Assembly (NCBI RefSeq): GCF_016908635.1
Contig: NZ_JAFBEG010000015.1
Span: forward strand, 1-60,747
DNA length: 60,747 nt
Direction: 5' to 3'
Source of the DNA: Sporohalobacter salinus
GTDB lineage: Bacteria > Bacillota > Halanaerobiia > Halobacteroidales > Acetohalobiaceae
This document shows, piece after piece, positions 1 to 9,465 of this stretch. How positions within the stretch are numbered: position 1 is the first letter of the stretch; each line of letters begins with the position of its first letter. Under the pieces are notes generated by a model. That model was given only the letters and a program-made list of their open reading frames with translations. It was not told the DNA's origin and searched no databases. Made by a program: the position numbers and the translations under genes.

Positions 1-92
1 TTAAAACTAATCTCAAAATCAAAGTTAGACTTATTAAATGGGTTAAAAACTATGATTTTTTAAGCTCAATTTTCATATCTGCTTAACAGGTT

Positions 93-1253
93 CTAACCAA
101 TAATCTTTCTTAACTGTGGTACTATATCTGTTAGTACATCAATAACATAATCTATTTCTTCTTCAGTATTTTCCGAAGATAAGCTAAAACGTACAGCTCC
201 TTCCATAGCCTCATCATCAATTCCCATAGCTTGTAATACATGACTCAAATCAGAATTTTGCGATGAACATGCTGAACCAGTAGAAGCATAGACATTCTTA
301 TCTTCTAAAGCGTGGATTAATACTTCTCCCTTAAGTCCTCTAAAAGATAAATTCAATATATGTGCAACTCCCTCTTTAAGCTCTGGTCCATTTATCTGAA
401 CTCCGTTTAAATTATTAATAATTCCCTGAGCTAATCGCTTCTTCAACTTCTGCATATAATCAGTAGCCTGTTTGATATTTCCAGAAATTAACTCAGCTGC
501 CTGACCAAAACCAACAATTCCAGGTACATTTTCAGTTCCGCCTCTATACCCCATTTCTTGGCCTCCACCGCTAAACTGAGGCTTTAATCTTATATCTTCA
601 CTGATATATAGTCCACCAACTCCCTTAGGGCCATGAATCTTATGACTGCTTAAAGATAATAAATCTATCTGAGAATTGCTAACATCCAACTCTATCTTAC
701 CTAAAGCTTGAACTCCATCAACATGCAGATATAACTTACTATCTTTATACTTATTTATGATCTCTTTCACTTCAGCAATCGGCTGAATTGTTCCTACTTC
801 ACTATTAACATGCATAATACTGACTAAAACTGTATCTTCAGAGATTACTTTTTGTAACTGTTGAAGATCTAACTTACCTGTTTCATCGACTTCAAGATAA
901 GTTACTTCCCATCCTTCTTTTTCCAATTCTTCTAATGTAGTCAAAACTGAAGAATGTTCAACTTTAGTAGTAATAATATGATTTCCATACCGTTTTAAAG
1001 TATCCAATGTTCCATGAATAGCTAAATTATTAGCTTCAGTACCGCCAGAAGTAAATATGATTTCACGACCATCAGCTCTAATAATTCTAGCTAAGTTCCT
1101 TCTTGCCTGCTTAATTAATTTTTCTGCTTCTTCTCCCATACTGTGAAGCGAAGAAGGATTCCCATAAGTAGTTGTTAAAGGTTTCATCATTGCCTCAATA
1201 ACTTCAGATTTTGGTTTAGTAGTTGCACTATTATCAAGATAAACTTTATCCAT
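93..1253 (-). CDS. Cysteine desulfurase (NifS/IscS family)
   Basis: A PLP-dependent class V aminotransferase-fold enzyme that takes sulfur from L-cysteine as a persulfide for Fe-S clusters or thionucleosides. Visible landmarks are the N-terminal YLDNSATT, the VEHSSV histidine (His100), the PLP lysine in SSHKIHGPKG (Lys205) and the persulfide cysteine in STGSACSSQ (Cys329). The length (386 aa) is normal for a free-standing NifS-like enzyme. A GAGGAGG ribosome site precedes the ATG. It is the last visible gene of a minus-strand run with the thiamine-binding and radical SAM genes, spaced about 35 bp from the former. In related Firmicutes such a gene is often followed by thiI; that position lies outside the window, so its sulfur acceptor cannot be told. 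Confidence 0.95.
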   Translation of the reverse strand: MDKVYLDNSATTKPKSEVIEAMMKPLTTTYGNPSSLHSMGEEAEKLIKQARRNLARIIRADGREIIFTSGGTEANNLAIHGTLDTLKRYGNHIITTKVEHSSVLTTLEELEKEGWEVTYLEVDETGKLDLQQLQKVISEDTVLVSIMHVNSEVGTIQPIAEVKEIINKYKDSKLYLHVDGVQALGKIELDVSNSQIDLLSLSSHKIHGPKGVGGLYISEDIRLKPQFSGGGQEMGYRGGTENVPGIVGFGQAAELISGNIKQATDYMQKLKKRLAQGIINNLNGVQINGPELKEGVAHILNLSFRGLKGEVLIHALEDKNVYASTGSACSSQNSDLSHVLQAMGIDDEAMEGAVRFSLSSENTEEEIDYVIDVLTDIVPQLRKIIG

Positions 1254-1287
1254 AATTCTCCTCCTCGCTTATCTAAAAATTTATTGC

Positions 1288-1590
1288 TTAATCTAACTTG
1301 CTTTCAACTGAATCTATCTTCTGTTCCATGTTAGCTTCTTTATCCCGACGATCATCAATCTTAATTGAAGTAGAAACACGCACAGCTCCCTTATCAAAAG
1401 GAACTTCATGTAACTTCTTAACCACATCAAAAATAGTATCCAATTCTCCCTCGATAATCGTTCCCATCGGCGTTAATTGATACTCAATTGCCTCTTCATT
1501 AGCTAATATCTGATGACAACCGGCAACATATTTACTTAAACTGGCATCTTCTGTTCCTAATGGAACTACTGTTACCTCTACAATAGCCAT
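1288..1590 (-). CDS. MTH1187/YkoF family thiamine-binding protein (UPF0045)
   Basis: A small protein of 100 aa from the UPF0045/DUF77 family, with a ferredoxin-like fold known to form oligomers and to bind thiamine in characterised members. The start MAIVEVTVVPLG and the segment TPMGTIIEGELD followed by a GAVRVSTSIKIDDRRD motif are typical. An upstream in-frame GTG (1599) overlaps the AGGAGG ribosome site, so the ATG at 1590, eight bases behind that site, is chosen. It lies between the radical SAM gene (12 bp away) and the cysteine desulfurase, suggesting one transcript. A link to thiamine or sulfur metabolism is inference. Confidence 0.85.
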   Translation of the reverse strand: MAIVEVTVVPLGTEDASLSKYVAGCHQILANEEAIEYQLTPMGTIIEGELDTIFDVVKKLHEVPFDKGAVRVSTSIKIDDRRDKEANMEQKIDSVESKLD

Positions 1591-1602
1591 ACTTAGCACC
1601 TC

Positions 1603-3240
1603 CTAATTAAATACTATTAAATCTTTTAATTTATCTACATCATAACTATAATCTAAAATACGATTAAGTTCATCTAAATCATCAATTTTATCAGCCATGA
1701 AAATCCGCATTGCCCGTTTTTTACCGATATCAGGCAAACTCTCTAATTCAGCCAATCCTGCCTGATTAATATTAAAAGGCCAAGGAATCCCAGTTACCGA
1801 ACGATAACCATAATCAATAACCTTTACATCAAAAACTTCGCCTATTTCGTGTTGGCCAGGAATTCCTACCAAGATCGGATAAGTCCCCAACTGTCTAGCA
1901 AAGGAGATCTTGCCCTTTACTTCTTCGACAATAACCTCCTTTAATAATGTTCCCTTAGGAAATACCCGCTTGAGCATTGGTTGATTGATTTCTTCATTAA
2001 TACGAGTTTTATATTCCTTAAATTCCTGTTTTCTATAATTATAGCTTGTCTCATATCCTTGAATTGCATTCACCTGCCGAACATTAATTCGACGTACTAA
2101 AAGATCTTGCTCCAAAATTTTATGCAAAAATTTCATATTTAACTCCATAGTCTGCTCTCTTTCTCCCTTAAGACCATGCAATAAGTTAAGTCCAGGCAGT
2201 AACTTAGGAACTCCATTCTTATTACGATATCCACTAGCTTGATTCATAATCTTTATTGCCTTTAGAGTCTTATCAGGAGTAGTTCCAATATTATTAGCTT
2301 TCAGCACTTCACAGTCAGCCGATTCTAATCCAAAAGCTGCTATATCTCCAGCGGTATTATGGACAGCTATCATCTCTAAAATTTCAGCTGCTCGATCAGG
2401 AAAATCAGCAATAGTTGATGGATTAATATTATCCATATGTAATGTCTTTAGATCAGAAGCCACTTCTCTAATTCCAGTGTATAATCTATTGAGAGCCTCT
2501 AAATTCGGAATTAGCTTCCCATTTTTCTGTGTTGCCTGATAAAGTAATAAGTCTGTCTGGCAACCTAATCTAAAATATTGATTACCTAAATTAGATAATT
2601 CATCTACTTCATCTATAATTCCTTTTATACTTCTATGATACGTAATCTGTTTAAAACCTTCGCTACAAAAAGAACAGTTCTTATCTCTGGGACATCCTCT
2701 AAAAGTCTCTAACTCACAAATTAAATAAGGAAAGTTTGGATGTCTAGTAGTAACCTCAGCACCTAATTTAGCCCAGCGATCTATAATTTCAGTTGCATTT
2801 AGTTCTGTAGTTAAATCAATATTAGTTAATTGCTGATAAATAGTCAATCCTGGAATTTCTTCTGCTATTTGATCTACAGAATTAACCTCCAAACCTGAAT
2901 TAATAATTGGACCACTTAAAATAACTTCTGGATACTGTAAACTTGCTGCTAATCTTTTGATCTCTTGAAGCGAAATCGGTTTACCGCCTAAATATTTACC
3001 AGGAACAGTAGTACCGGCAATAATAATTACAATTTGTGAACTCTGTAATTTATTTAAAAGTTCATCTTTATTATTCCTAAATTGATCAACAGTTAAATAA
3101 TCAATTTCTTCTGCTGTTAGACCTGCGTCCTTTAAAGCTCCATAAGTATACCGTATATGAGGAGCAATATAAGGAGGGACACCTAAACAGGATGGTTCAT
3201 CAAGATAACCATCTAAAATACTGACTTTCTGTTCGCCCAT
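1603..3240 (-). CDS. Radical SAM protein with C-terminal helix-hairpin-helix (COG1031 type)
   Basis: A 545-aa protein with three parts: an N-terminal domain of about 150 residues, a radical SAM core, and a C-terminal helix-hairpin-helix (LESLPDIGKKRAMRIF, about residues 505-520) that usually binds nucleic acid. The Fe-S cysteines appear as RGCPRDKNCSFC (Cys183, Cys189, Cys192), so the spacing is CX5CX2C rather than CX3CX2C. The CxFC ending and RGCPR start agree with COG1031 proteins, which have no established substrate. GAAAGGAAGGA precedes the ATG. It heads the operon with the thiamine-binding protein and cysteine desulfurase. A role in nucleic-acid or thiolation chemistry is only a guess from the HhH and its neighbours. 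Confidence 0.85.
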   Translation of the reverse strand: MGEQKVSILDGYLDEPSCLGVPPYIAPHIRYTYGALKDAGLTAEEIDYLTVDQFRNNKDELLNKLQSSQIVIIIAGTTVPGKYLGGKPISLQEIKRLAASLQYPEVILSGPIINSGLEVNSVDQIAEEIPGLTIYQQLTNIDLTTELNATEIIDRWAKLGAEVTTRHPNFPYLICELETFRGCPRDKNCSFCSEGFKQITYHRSIKGIIDEVDELSNLGNQYFRLGCQTDLLLYQATQKNGKLIPNLEALNRLYTGIREVASDLKTLHMDNINPSTIADFPDRAAEILEMIAVHNTAGDIAAFGLESADCEVLKANNIGTTPDKTLKAIKIMNQASGYRNKNGVPKLLPGLNLLHGLKGEREQTMELNMKFLHKILEQDLLVRRINVRQVNAIQGYETSYNYRKQEFKEYKTRINEEINQPMLKRVFPKGTLLKEVIVEEVKGKISFARQLGTYPILVGIPGQHEIGEVFDVKVIDYGYRSVTGIPWPFNINQAGLAELESLPDIGKKRAMRIFMADKIDDLDELNRILDYSYDVDKLKDLIVFN

Positions 3241-3311
3241 TCCATATCCTTCCTTTCAGCAATATATCATAATTGACACCATATTTATTATACCAACTGA
3301 TGCCAAAAATT

Positions 3312-3343
3312 AAAAGCATCCATCTTAAAAAGATGAATGCTTT
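3312..3343 (-). terminator. Rho-independent terminator after the sodium symporter gene
   Basis: The inverted repeat AAAGCATnCATCTT / AAGATGnATGCTTT with an AAAA loop is followed on the minus strand by a T-rich run. It sits 13 bp past the symporter stop codon. Confidence 0.85.
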
Positions 3344-3355
3344 AACTAAAATTTA

Positions 3356-4855
3356 TTATAGATCTGTTTTATTATTCAATAAATCATCATATTGATTTGG
3401 TAAAAGATTGAAAATGATCGCTATTACCAAAACTCCAATTGCCACTATCCATCCAATTTTAAGATCACTCACGGAATACCCACTATAAGGTTGATTTAAC
3501 TCCGTGATAAATGTTCTAATTAACATATAACTTAAAAAGAATGGAGTAATATATTTAATCATTACATCCCACCAACGACCAACCTGAAAATTCGAAATGG
3601 GATTGAAAAATTCTCGCAATACCTCAGCTCTATAATACCAACCTAAAACAACTGCTTCTAAAATTCCGATAACAGCAACACCAAACTGCATATTATAATG
3701 ATCAATTATATCAAGAAAATAAAGTCCGGCTCCAGTAGTAAAGAGAATACTAGCTATAAAGCCAAGTCCACAGACAATTGTAGTTGCTTTCTTGCGGCTA
3801 ATATTAAATTTATCCATTAATGGTGCTGATACCGCCTCTACCATGGAAATACTAGAAGAAATTCCTGCTATTCCTAAAGCTAAAAAGAATACTACTCCTA
3901 ACACTGTCTTGAAAGCTGGAAACATATTAATTGCTTTTGGAAAAGCTACAAAAGCTAACCCTATGCTCTGGGCAACTACTTCTTCTATTGGCTGTCCAGT
4001 TTGAGTAGTCATATATCCTAAAATTCCAAAAACTCCAATCCCAACAATAAAACTAAAACCACAGTTAGCAAAAGCAGTAATAAAAGCATTATTGACTATA
4101 TCAGAATCTTTAGACAAGTAACTACCATACGTAATCATTACTCCAAAACAGACACTTAAGGTAAAGAAAATCTGTCCATAAGCCGCCAACCAAACTTCAG
4201 GATTCAATAAAGCAGAAAAATCAGGTTCTAAAAACTTATTAATCCCTTCAACTGCTCCTGGTAATGTAATACCACGAATTACAATAACCAACATCAATAA
4301 TGCTAAAACTGGCATAAAGATCTTTGAAGCCTTTTCAACACCAGCTTCAATTCCATTATAAACAATCACAAAATTAATCAACCAAACTAGTGCTACTGTT
4401 AATAGAATTGATAGATTAACTCCACCTAATTCGCTAATTCCTGAAGACAACTGTAAATGAGTATTATATAGAAATGTTTCTGGATTACTTCCCCACGCCC
4501 CGCTGAAAGCATAATAAATATATTTAAAACTCCAACTAATAACTACTGAATAATAAGCAATTAAAACAAAAGTCACCAACGTAGACCACCAACCAAGCCA
4601 TTCCCACTTTTTGCTTACTTTAGTATAGGAAAGCGGGGCAGAACCACGCATCTTTTGTCCAAAACCAAACTCTAAAATCAACAACGGAATTCCTGTAGTT
4701 AATAAAGCAAAAAAGTAAGGTATTAAAAAGGCTCCTCCTCCATTATCATAAGCTACATAACTAAAACGCCAAATATTACCTAACCCTACTGCTGAACCGA
4801 TAGTTGCTAAAATGAACCCTAATCTAGATCCCCATTGATTTTCACTCGACTCCAT
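3356..4855 (-). CDS. Sodium-dependent transporter, NSS/SNF family
   Basis: A 499-aa inner-membrane symporter of the LeuT-fold neurotransmitter:sodium symporter family, which couples amino-acid (or similar solute) uptake to Na+. The N-terminus carries the family signature WGSRLGFILATIGSAVGLGN with the unwound TM1 glycines, then NIWRFSY and a GGGAFLIPY segment. About 11-12 hydrophobic segments follow. The length is close to that of bacterial members such as LeuT and MhsT. A Na+-driven carrier suits a halophile. The gene stands alone, with its own terminator downstream and a terminator of the next operon upstream. The substrate cannot be read from sequence; tryptophan or tyrosine would be of interest given the tryptophanase at 31.6 kb, but that is speculation. 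Confidence 0.92.
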   Translation of the reverse strand: MESSENQWGSRLGFILATIGSAVGLGNIWRFSYVAYDNGGGAFLIPYFFALLTTGIPLLILEFGFGQKMRGSAPLSYTKVSKKWEWLGWWSTLVTFVLIAYYSVVISWSFKYIYYAFSGAWGSNPETFLYNTHLQLSSGISELGGVNLSILLTVALVWLINFVIVYNGIEAGVEKASKIFMPVLALLMLVIVIRGITLPGAVEGINKFLEPDFSALLNPEVWLAAYGQIFFTLSVCFGVMITYGSYLSKDSDIVNNAFITAFANCGFSFIVGIGVFGILGYMTTQTGQPIEEVVAQSIGLAFVAFPKAINMFPAFKTVLGVVFFLALGIAGISSSISMVEAVSAPLMDKFNISRKKATTIVCGLGFIASILFTTGAGLYFLDIIDHYNMQFGVAVIGILEAVVLGWYYRAEVLREFFNPISNFQVGRWWDVMIKYITPFFLSYMLIRTFITELNQPYSGYSVSDLKIGWIVAIGVLVIAIIFNLLPNQYDDLLNNKTDL

Positions 4856-4938
4856 TCTCTGCTCCTCCTTATTACTGTATTTATTTAAGTCCTAATTAAT
4901 ATATCACCTCTGTTCTGAAAAGTCAAATAATAGAATTT

Positions 4939-4996
4939 AAAAGAGACTCTCTTTCTTAATAAACACCAATTTTTTACAAAAAAGAGAGCCTCTTTT
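4939..4996 (-). terminator. Long-stem terminator after the TM1266-like gene
   Basis: A 16-bp imperfect stem (AAAAGAGRCTCTCTTT and its complement) encloses a 26-base loop and is followed by TTTTAAATT on the minus strand, 13 bp past the stop at 5010. Confidence 0.75.
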
Positions 4997-5009
4997 AAAA
5001 ATGAAATTT

Positions 5010-5267
5010 TTAATTTTCAAATTTTAATTTCATAGTATTTAACTTCACTCCATCAATTACTTTCAATTCATCTATTAAACCAGAAATTTCTTCTTTAGCA
5101 TCCCGTAATACCAATAAAATCAAACCTTCTTCTTGACTATTATCAGTCTCATGAATTCCTAATCTTGTTTCTATAATACTACCATAGGTAGTAAGTATCT
5201 CCTGTACTCTAGGAACTGAATCTGTCCTTTTATCAATTAAGACTGTCATAACAGTAGAAGTCTTCAA
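5010..5267 (-). CDS. TM1266-type ACT/NikR-C-like protein (iron-only hydrogenase regulator family)
   Basis: A protein of about 85 aa whose pattern of two strand-helix-strand units (TVLIDKRTDSVPRVQEIL, then LILLVLRDAKEEISGLIDEL) resembles TM1266 of Thermotoga, a family named for its occurrence near [FeFe]-hydrogenase maturation genes. No hydrogenase gene is nearby here, so the functional label is not supported by context. The start is taken as TTG at 5267, eight bases after GGAGG; the longer frame to 5291 would run through that ribosome site. A terminator follows directly. It is next to, and in the same direction as, the YkuS-family gene. Confidence 0.7.
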   Translation of the reverse strand: MKTSTVMTVLIDKRTDSVPRVQEILTTYGSIIETRLGIHETDNSQEEGLILLVLRDAKEEISGLIDELKVIDGVKLNTMKLKFEN

Positions 5268-5303
5268 AATTATTTCCTCCTCTAATTCCAAATTAATTTT
5301 TCA

Positions 5304-5552
5304 TTAATATGCTCTGGTTTGTAATTCTTTGCTTATTTCAACAGCTGAAAGTCCATCAGCGTTAATAATTGGGGCTTCATTTTTAATATCAGACATATTC
5401 ATCACATTTTTATCTTCACCGCTAATAACAATAGCATCAACTTTTTGAAGATTATCCTCTTCTAAATCCATTACTTCATATCCTTTCTGTTCTAATTCTT
5501 GGGTTACATTAGTTAAATCATCCTCTACAGCTACTGAAATTCTACGCGCCAT
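5304..5552 (-). CDS. YkuS-family protein (UPF0180)
   Basis: A short protein of 82 aa beginning MARRISVAVEDDLTNV and containing QKGYEVMDLEE, then VDAIVISGEDKNVMNMSD. The pattern matches the UPF0180/YkuS family of Firmicutes, a family of unknown function. The ATG at 5552 sits six bases after AGAGGTG; an upstream in-frame GTG at 5561 is part of that ribosome site and is rejected. The 36-bp gap to the downstream TM1266-like gene suggests the two are cotranscribed. Confidence 0.8.
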   Translation of the reverse strand: MARRISVAVEDDLTNVTQELEQKGYEVMDLEEDNLQKVDAIVISGEDKNVMNMSDIKNEAPIINADGLSAVEISKELQTRAY

Positions 5553-5639
5553 TTTTATCACCTCTTTGATTTAATTTATTAATCCTAAATATTATTAATA
5601 TTTTAATCTATATAGTAGAATAAAATACATTATAAAACT

Positions 5640-6443
5640 TCATTTTGAATTAATATACTGTACCGATGGTCTCCTATTACCCGACTGTGGATAAAGTTCC
5701 ATTAATTCATAAATTTCCGTTGCTAATTCTGTTTCTACTGAAACTCCCATTTGGTTTAATTTATCTACAGTAATAGGATAATCATGTGTCCAACGACCTT
5801 CTGTTAATATAGTAGCAATTCTTTTTGCTTTGTTAGTCTCCATTTTGTCTATTAATAAATTCTGAACCAAATCTTTTATCTGAGTTAAAGCTTTATCTGC
5901 AACATCAGATAAGATTAATGTTTCATCATCTATTTCATCTATATCTTTTCTATCTACTACTTTTTGCAAAGAAGGAGCTGGATATTTACCAATCTGAGGA
6001 TCTACTGGTCCTAACACAGCATTCTCATCCATCATAATATTATCAGCAGCTAAAGCTAATAGTGTTCCTCCTGACATAGCATAATGAGGTACTATTACCG
6101 TTACTTCGCTTGGATGTTTTTTAATAGCATAGGCTATCTGCTCAGCCGCCAGAACTAAACCACCAGGAGTATGAATCACAAGTTTAATCGGCTTATCACC
6201 AGGCGTTAGTCTAATGGCCCGCAATATCTCTTCGGAATCTTCAATATTAATAAAACGCCGTACCGGAATACCTAAAAAACTTATTGCTTCCTGTCGATGA
6301 ATCAAAACAATTAGTCGTGAATCTAATTTATCCTCTATTTTTTTGATTAATTTTATCCTTTCCTTCTTAATTGACTTCTGTTTAAGAATAGGGATTAATG
6401 TTATAATAATAAAAATAATCCAGATAATACTAAAAAAATCCAC
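5640..6443 (-). CDS. SDH-type (ClpP-fold) membrane serine protease
   Basis: A 267-aa protein with one N-terminal membrane helix (residues 2-20) and a ClpP/crotonase-fold serine protease domain of the SDH_protease family (SppA relatives). The oxyanion segment IHTPGGLVLAAEQIA, the nucleophile in HYAMSGGT (Ser124) and GPVDPQIG are clear. The C-terminal part (TEGRWTHDYP) fits the family. Members are thought to act in membrane protein or signal-peptide turnover. The start is a GTG seven bases after AGGAGG. It stands alone, about 80 bp upstream of the YkuS-family gene. Confidence 0.88.
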   Translation of the reverse strand: MDFFSIIWIIFIIITLIPILKQKSIKKERIKLIKKIEDKLDSRLIVLIHRQEAISFLGIPVRRFINIEDSEEILRAIRLTPGDKPIKLVIHTPGGLVLAAEQIAYAIKKHPSEVTVIVPHYAMSGGTLLALAADNIMMDENAVLGPVDPQIGKYPAPSLQKVVDRKDIDEIDDETLILSDVADKALTQIKDLVQNLLIDKMETNKAKRIATILTEGRWTHDYPITVDKLNQMGVSVETELATEIYELMELYPQSGNRRPSVQYINSK

Positions 6444-6665
6444 TGCTCCACCTCCTAAATATAATCGTAAATATCTAATAATTTATTCCCAAGCTTAACA
6501 CTTATATCACTTTTATTATTAGTTATAATATTTCAATTTTACTGTTTGATTATACTTCCTATTAAGTTTGCTTACTCTAAATTATCGCTATTAGAATATA
6601 TAATTTAGTAATTGGTAACTTTAAAAGTAAAAAGATCAATAATAAGGAGGTGAATTAATTTCCCC

Positions 6666-7112
6666 ATGCAACTACCACCTCAATTATACCACTGGCTTAT
6701 TAGACCTAAATGGTTGACTAATATATATATTAATGATTTACTTAAAGAAAACTTTACTTTTGAAAACAAAAAAATCTTAGATTTCGGCTGTGGAGTAGGT
6801 TCTACTAGCTCTATATTTAATTCAAAAAATTATTTAGGAGTTGATATCAACCAGAAAAGAATAGAATATGCTCAAAAGCTACATCAAATATTAAAGCCAA
6901 CTGGAAGAATTATTGTTATTGAGCCCTGTTTCTGTTCTAACTCTTATATTAGCAATTACTTTATGAATATAATAGATAATGGAAATCATATCCGTAGTAT
7001 GAATGAATATTTCAAATTATTCCAAAACCATTACTATAAAATCAATCCTATTACTAAATATAAAAAGTTATTCTTTTACAATGATCTCTTCTTTACTGCA
7101 ATTCCAGCTTAA
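6666..7112 (+). pseudogene. Class I SAM methyltransferase with internal deletion
   Basis: A 148-aa frame that starts like a class I methyltransferase: motif I ILDFGCGVG (37-45) and the acidic end of beta-2, GVDIN (58-62). At about residue 70 the helix text EYAQK runs straight into LHQILKPTGRIIVIEP, which is normally some 45-50 residues further on after motifs II-III. The SAM-binding core therefore lacks beta-3/beta-4 and probably cannot fold normally. No stop or frameshift is present, so the deletion is in frame. The ATG lies 15 bases after the nearest AAGGAGG, too far for efficient initiation. The stop overlaps the convergent exporter gene by 4 bp. A catalytically dead but expressed protein cannot be excluded. 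Confidence 0.7.
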
Positions 7113-9364
7113 TCTAAAAACTTAGGTTTAAAAGCAATACAAACAGCCGGCAAGAAAACTAAAGTTCCAATTAAACAACTACTAATTGAAACTACTACTA
7201 AGAATCCAAAGAACTGAACAGGTAAAAAGTTAGATATCAATAATATCACAAAACCTATAATTACTGACAAAGCATTAAACACAATCCCTCTTCCTGTTGT
7301 CGTTAAAGTCTTCTTTATAGCAGTTGCTGATCTTCCTTTTTTATTTTCTTTTCGATATCGCCACAAAAAATGAATAGTATAATCAACCCCTACTCCAATC
7401 ATAATCGAAGATAATAATGCTGTAACCATATTCAGTTCAATTCCAAGATATCCCATCAAACCAAAAAGACTAACTATTGATAAAATTAAAGGAAGTACAG
7501 CCATTATTCCCGCTATGAAAGAGCTAAATAAAATCATTACAATTAATGCTATACTGATCACTGAAAAAATCAAACTAAAAATCTGTCCTCTTACCACTAA
7601 ATCAACTAACTCCGCCAATAAATCACCAAAACCACCTACAAAAACAAAAGGCGAATCTTCAAAATTATTAATATACTTAGTAAGGGAAGCTACTATTTTA
7701 TCGATCTTAGTTGTGTTATTAGTCTTAATTCTAGCTCTAATCAATGCATGTCTACGTTCAAAATCTACTAATTTTGTTGATTCTTCGGACATTGCATAGA
7801 GAAGAAAGTATTGTGAAATAGCATTCCTAGTTGTAGGTACTCTATTAAACTTTTTCTTCTTATTATTATGAAGTTTTAAATTCATATTCCGCATTATATT
7901 AGAAATTGAAGTTACCTGTTCAATTTCTTCATATTCTTTAAGCTTCTTTTCTAATTTGGCTATCTTTTTCATCACTAATGGATCTTCAATATCTCCTTTT
8001 GCAACTACAGAAATAGTACTAGCTCCACCAAAATACTTATTTATTATTTGATTGGATTTAACTATTTGAGAGTTCGAACTAAAATAATTAATAGGGTTTG
8101 TATCCACTCTAAGTAAACTAACTCCCGAGGAAATTAAAATTATAATTAATAAAAAAACAACAATTATCTTCTTAGGATGACAGATAACAAAATCAGAAAT
8201 CCGAAATAGCACATTCTCTAAAGAATAAGGGTTATCTCTATTTCCATTTACTTTAATTGGCTCTGCTCTAGAAAGTAAAGATAATACAGCTGGAATAAAG
8301 CTTATACTTGCTAACAAAGCAAACCCAATTCCAAAGGCTGCTAAAATCCCCAACTGTTGAGCTGGAAGAATAATATGAGCTAAAAGGCATAATAATCCTA
8401 CTATTGTTGTTATTCCCGCAGCAACAATAGGACGACCTAGATTCTTAATTACTAATCGCGATAATTCTACTTCACCAATCGATCTTTTTAATTGATTTTC
8501 TTCTTGATAATGAGCAATAATATGAATTCCATAATCATTAGTAATTGCCATTAAAGTCACCGGTAAAATAACTGTAATTAACTGTATTTTCCAGTTTAGT
8601 ATCGACGCTAAACCTACGGATACCACAATTGACATTATAACTACAGCAACTGGAAGAATAATTCCGCGTAGCTGTTTAAAACAGAAATAAAGAAAGATTA
8701 AGACTATTAGTATACCGCAGGGCATAAATCTCTTTATATCATAAAGAACATTAGAAGCAATTTTAGCTCTAGTAACCGGCATTCCTGCTAAATATATTCT
8801 TTCACTTCCTGGAAAGTTAGTAATTATCCTATTTAATTCTTTAAGCAAATTTTGATCGTCAGTACCCTTTCGCAACCAACCAACAACTGCTATTGCCTTA
8901 AAATCTTTTGCAATTAAATTACCATAAATTAAATTATTATTCTTAATTTTTTTCTTTAATTGCTGTTCTTCCTTAGAAGTTATTGGTATTTTACTAATAG
9001 CATTATCAATAATTAAATCATTATCATTTCCCGCTATTAAGCGTACATTAAAAGGACTTTTTACTTTTTCTATTTGATTTAACTTCTTTAATTTTGATTC
9101 TAATTTTTTGACTTTCTTAAGAGTAGATGAATTCAAGACATTATCAGCTGTCAAACTAATTATTATAAATTCTGTATTGCCGAATAATTTTTTGATTTTA
9201 TTTAGTTTTAATCTAGACGGCATATCTTTAGCTATGTGGCTTTTTAAAGCAGTATCAATCTCTACCTGAGGAATTTGTAGAGCAAAAAAGAGAGTAATAA
9301 GTAAAAAGATAATAATGACTGTCCTAGGAAAGCGAAGAGATAGATTAATTACTTTATCTAAAAT
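7109..9364 (-). CDS. RND-superfamily exporter (MMPL type), ATT start
   Basis: An inner-membrane RND/MMPL-family exporter of about 751 aa, built as two repeats of one helix, a periplasmic domain and five clustered helices. The repeats carry family motifs TNDYGIHIIAHY and GVGVDYTIHFLWRYRKE. The first ATG (9223) would omit TM1. The frame stays open upstream for 47 codons that encode LRFPRTVIIIFLLITLFFAL, a good TM1, back to an ATT codon at 9364 that lies six bases after GGAGGG; an in-frame TAG lies just beyond. ATT is therefore the likely start. Downstream neighbours by transcription order are the LolA-like and barrel genes upstream, suggesting lipid or lipoprotein export to the outer membrane. 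Confidence 0.85.
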   Translation of the reverse strand: MLDKVINLSLRFPRTVIIIFLLITLFFALQIPQVEIDTALKSHIAKDMPSRLKLNKIKKLFGNTEFIIISLTADNVLNSSTLKKVKKLESKLKKLNQIEKVKSPFNVRLIAGNDNDLIIDNAISKIPITSKEEQQLKKKIKNNNLIYGNLIAKDFKAIAVVGWLRKGTDDQNLLKELNRIITNFPGSERIYLAGMPVTRAKIASNVLYDIKRFMPCGILIVLIFLYFCFKQLRGIILPVAVVIMSIVVSVGLASILNWKIQLITVILPVTLMAITNDYGIHIIAHYQEENQLKRSIGEVELSRLVIKNLGRPIVAAGITTIVGLLCLLAHIILPAQQLGILAAFGIGFALLASISFIPAVLSLLSRAEPIKVNGNRDNPYSLENVLFRISDFVICHPKKIIVVFLLIIILISSGVSLLRVDTNPINYFSSNSQIVKSNQIINKYFGGASTISVVAKGDIEDPLVMKKIAKLEKKLKEYEEIEQVTSISNIMRNMNLKLHNNKKKKFNRVPTTRNAISQYFLLYAMSEESTKLVDFERRHALIRARIKTNNTTKIDKIVASLTKYINNFEDSPFVFVGGFGDLLAELVDLVVRGQIFSLIFSVISIALIVMILFSSFIAGIMAVLPLILSIVSLFGLMGYLGIELNMVTALLSSIMIGVGVDYTIHFLWRYRKENKKGRSATAIKKTLTTTGRGIVFNALSVIIGFVILLISNFLPVQFFGFLVVVSISSCLIGTLVFLPAVCIAFKPKFLD

Positions 9365-9465
9365 GTTATTCCCTCCCTACTTACAAAAGACTAAATATAT
9401 CATTCCATATTTGTAGGGAAAATATAATCTTCAGCTCATCTAGATCAATAATTTCTATCCAAAAT

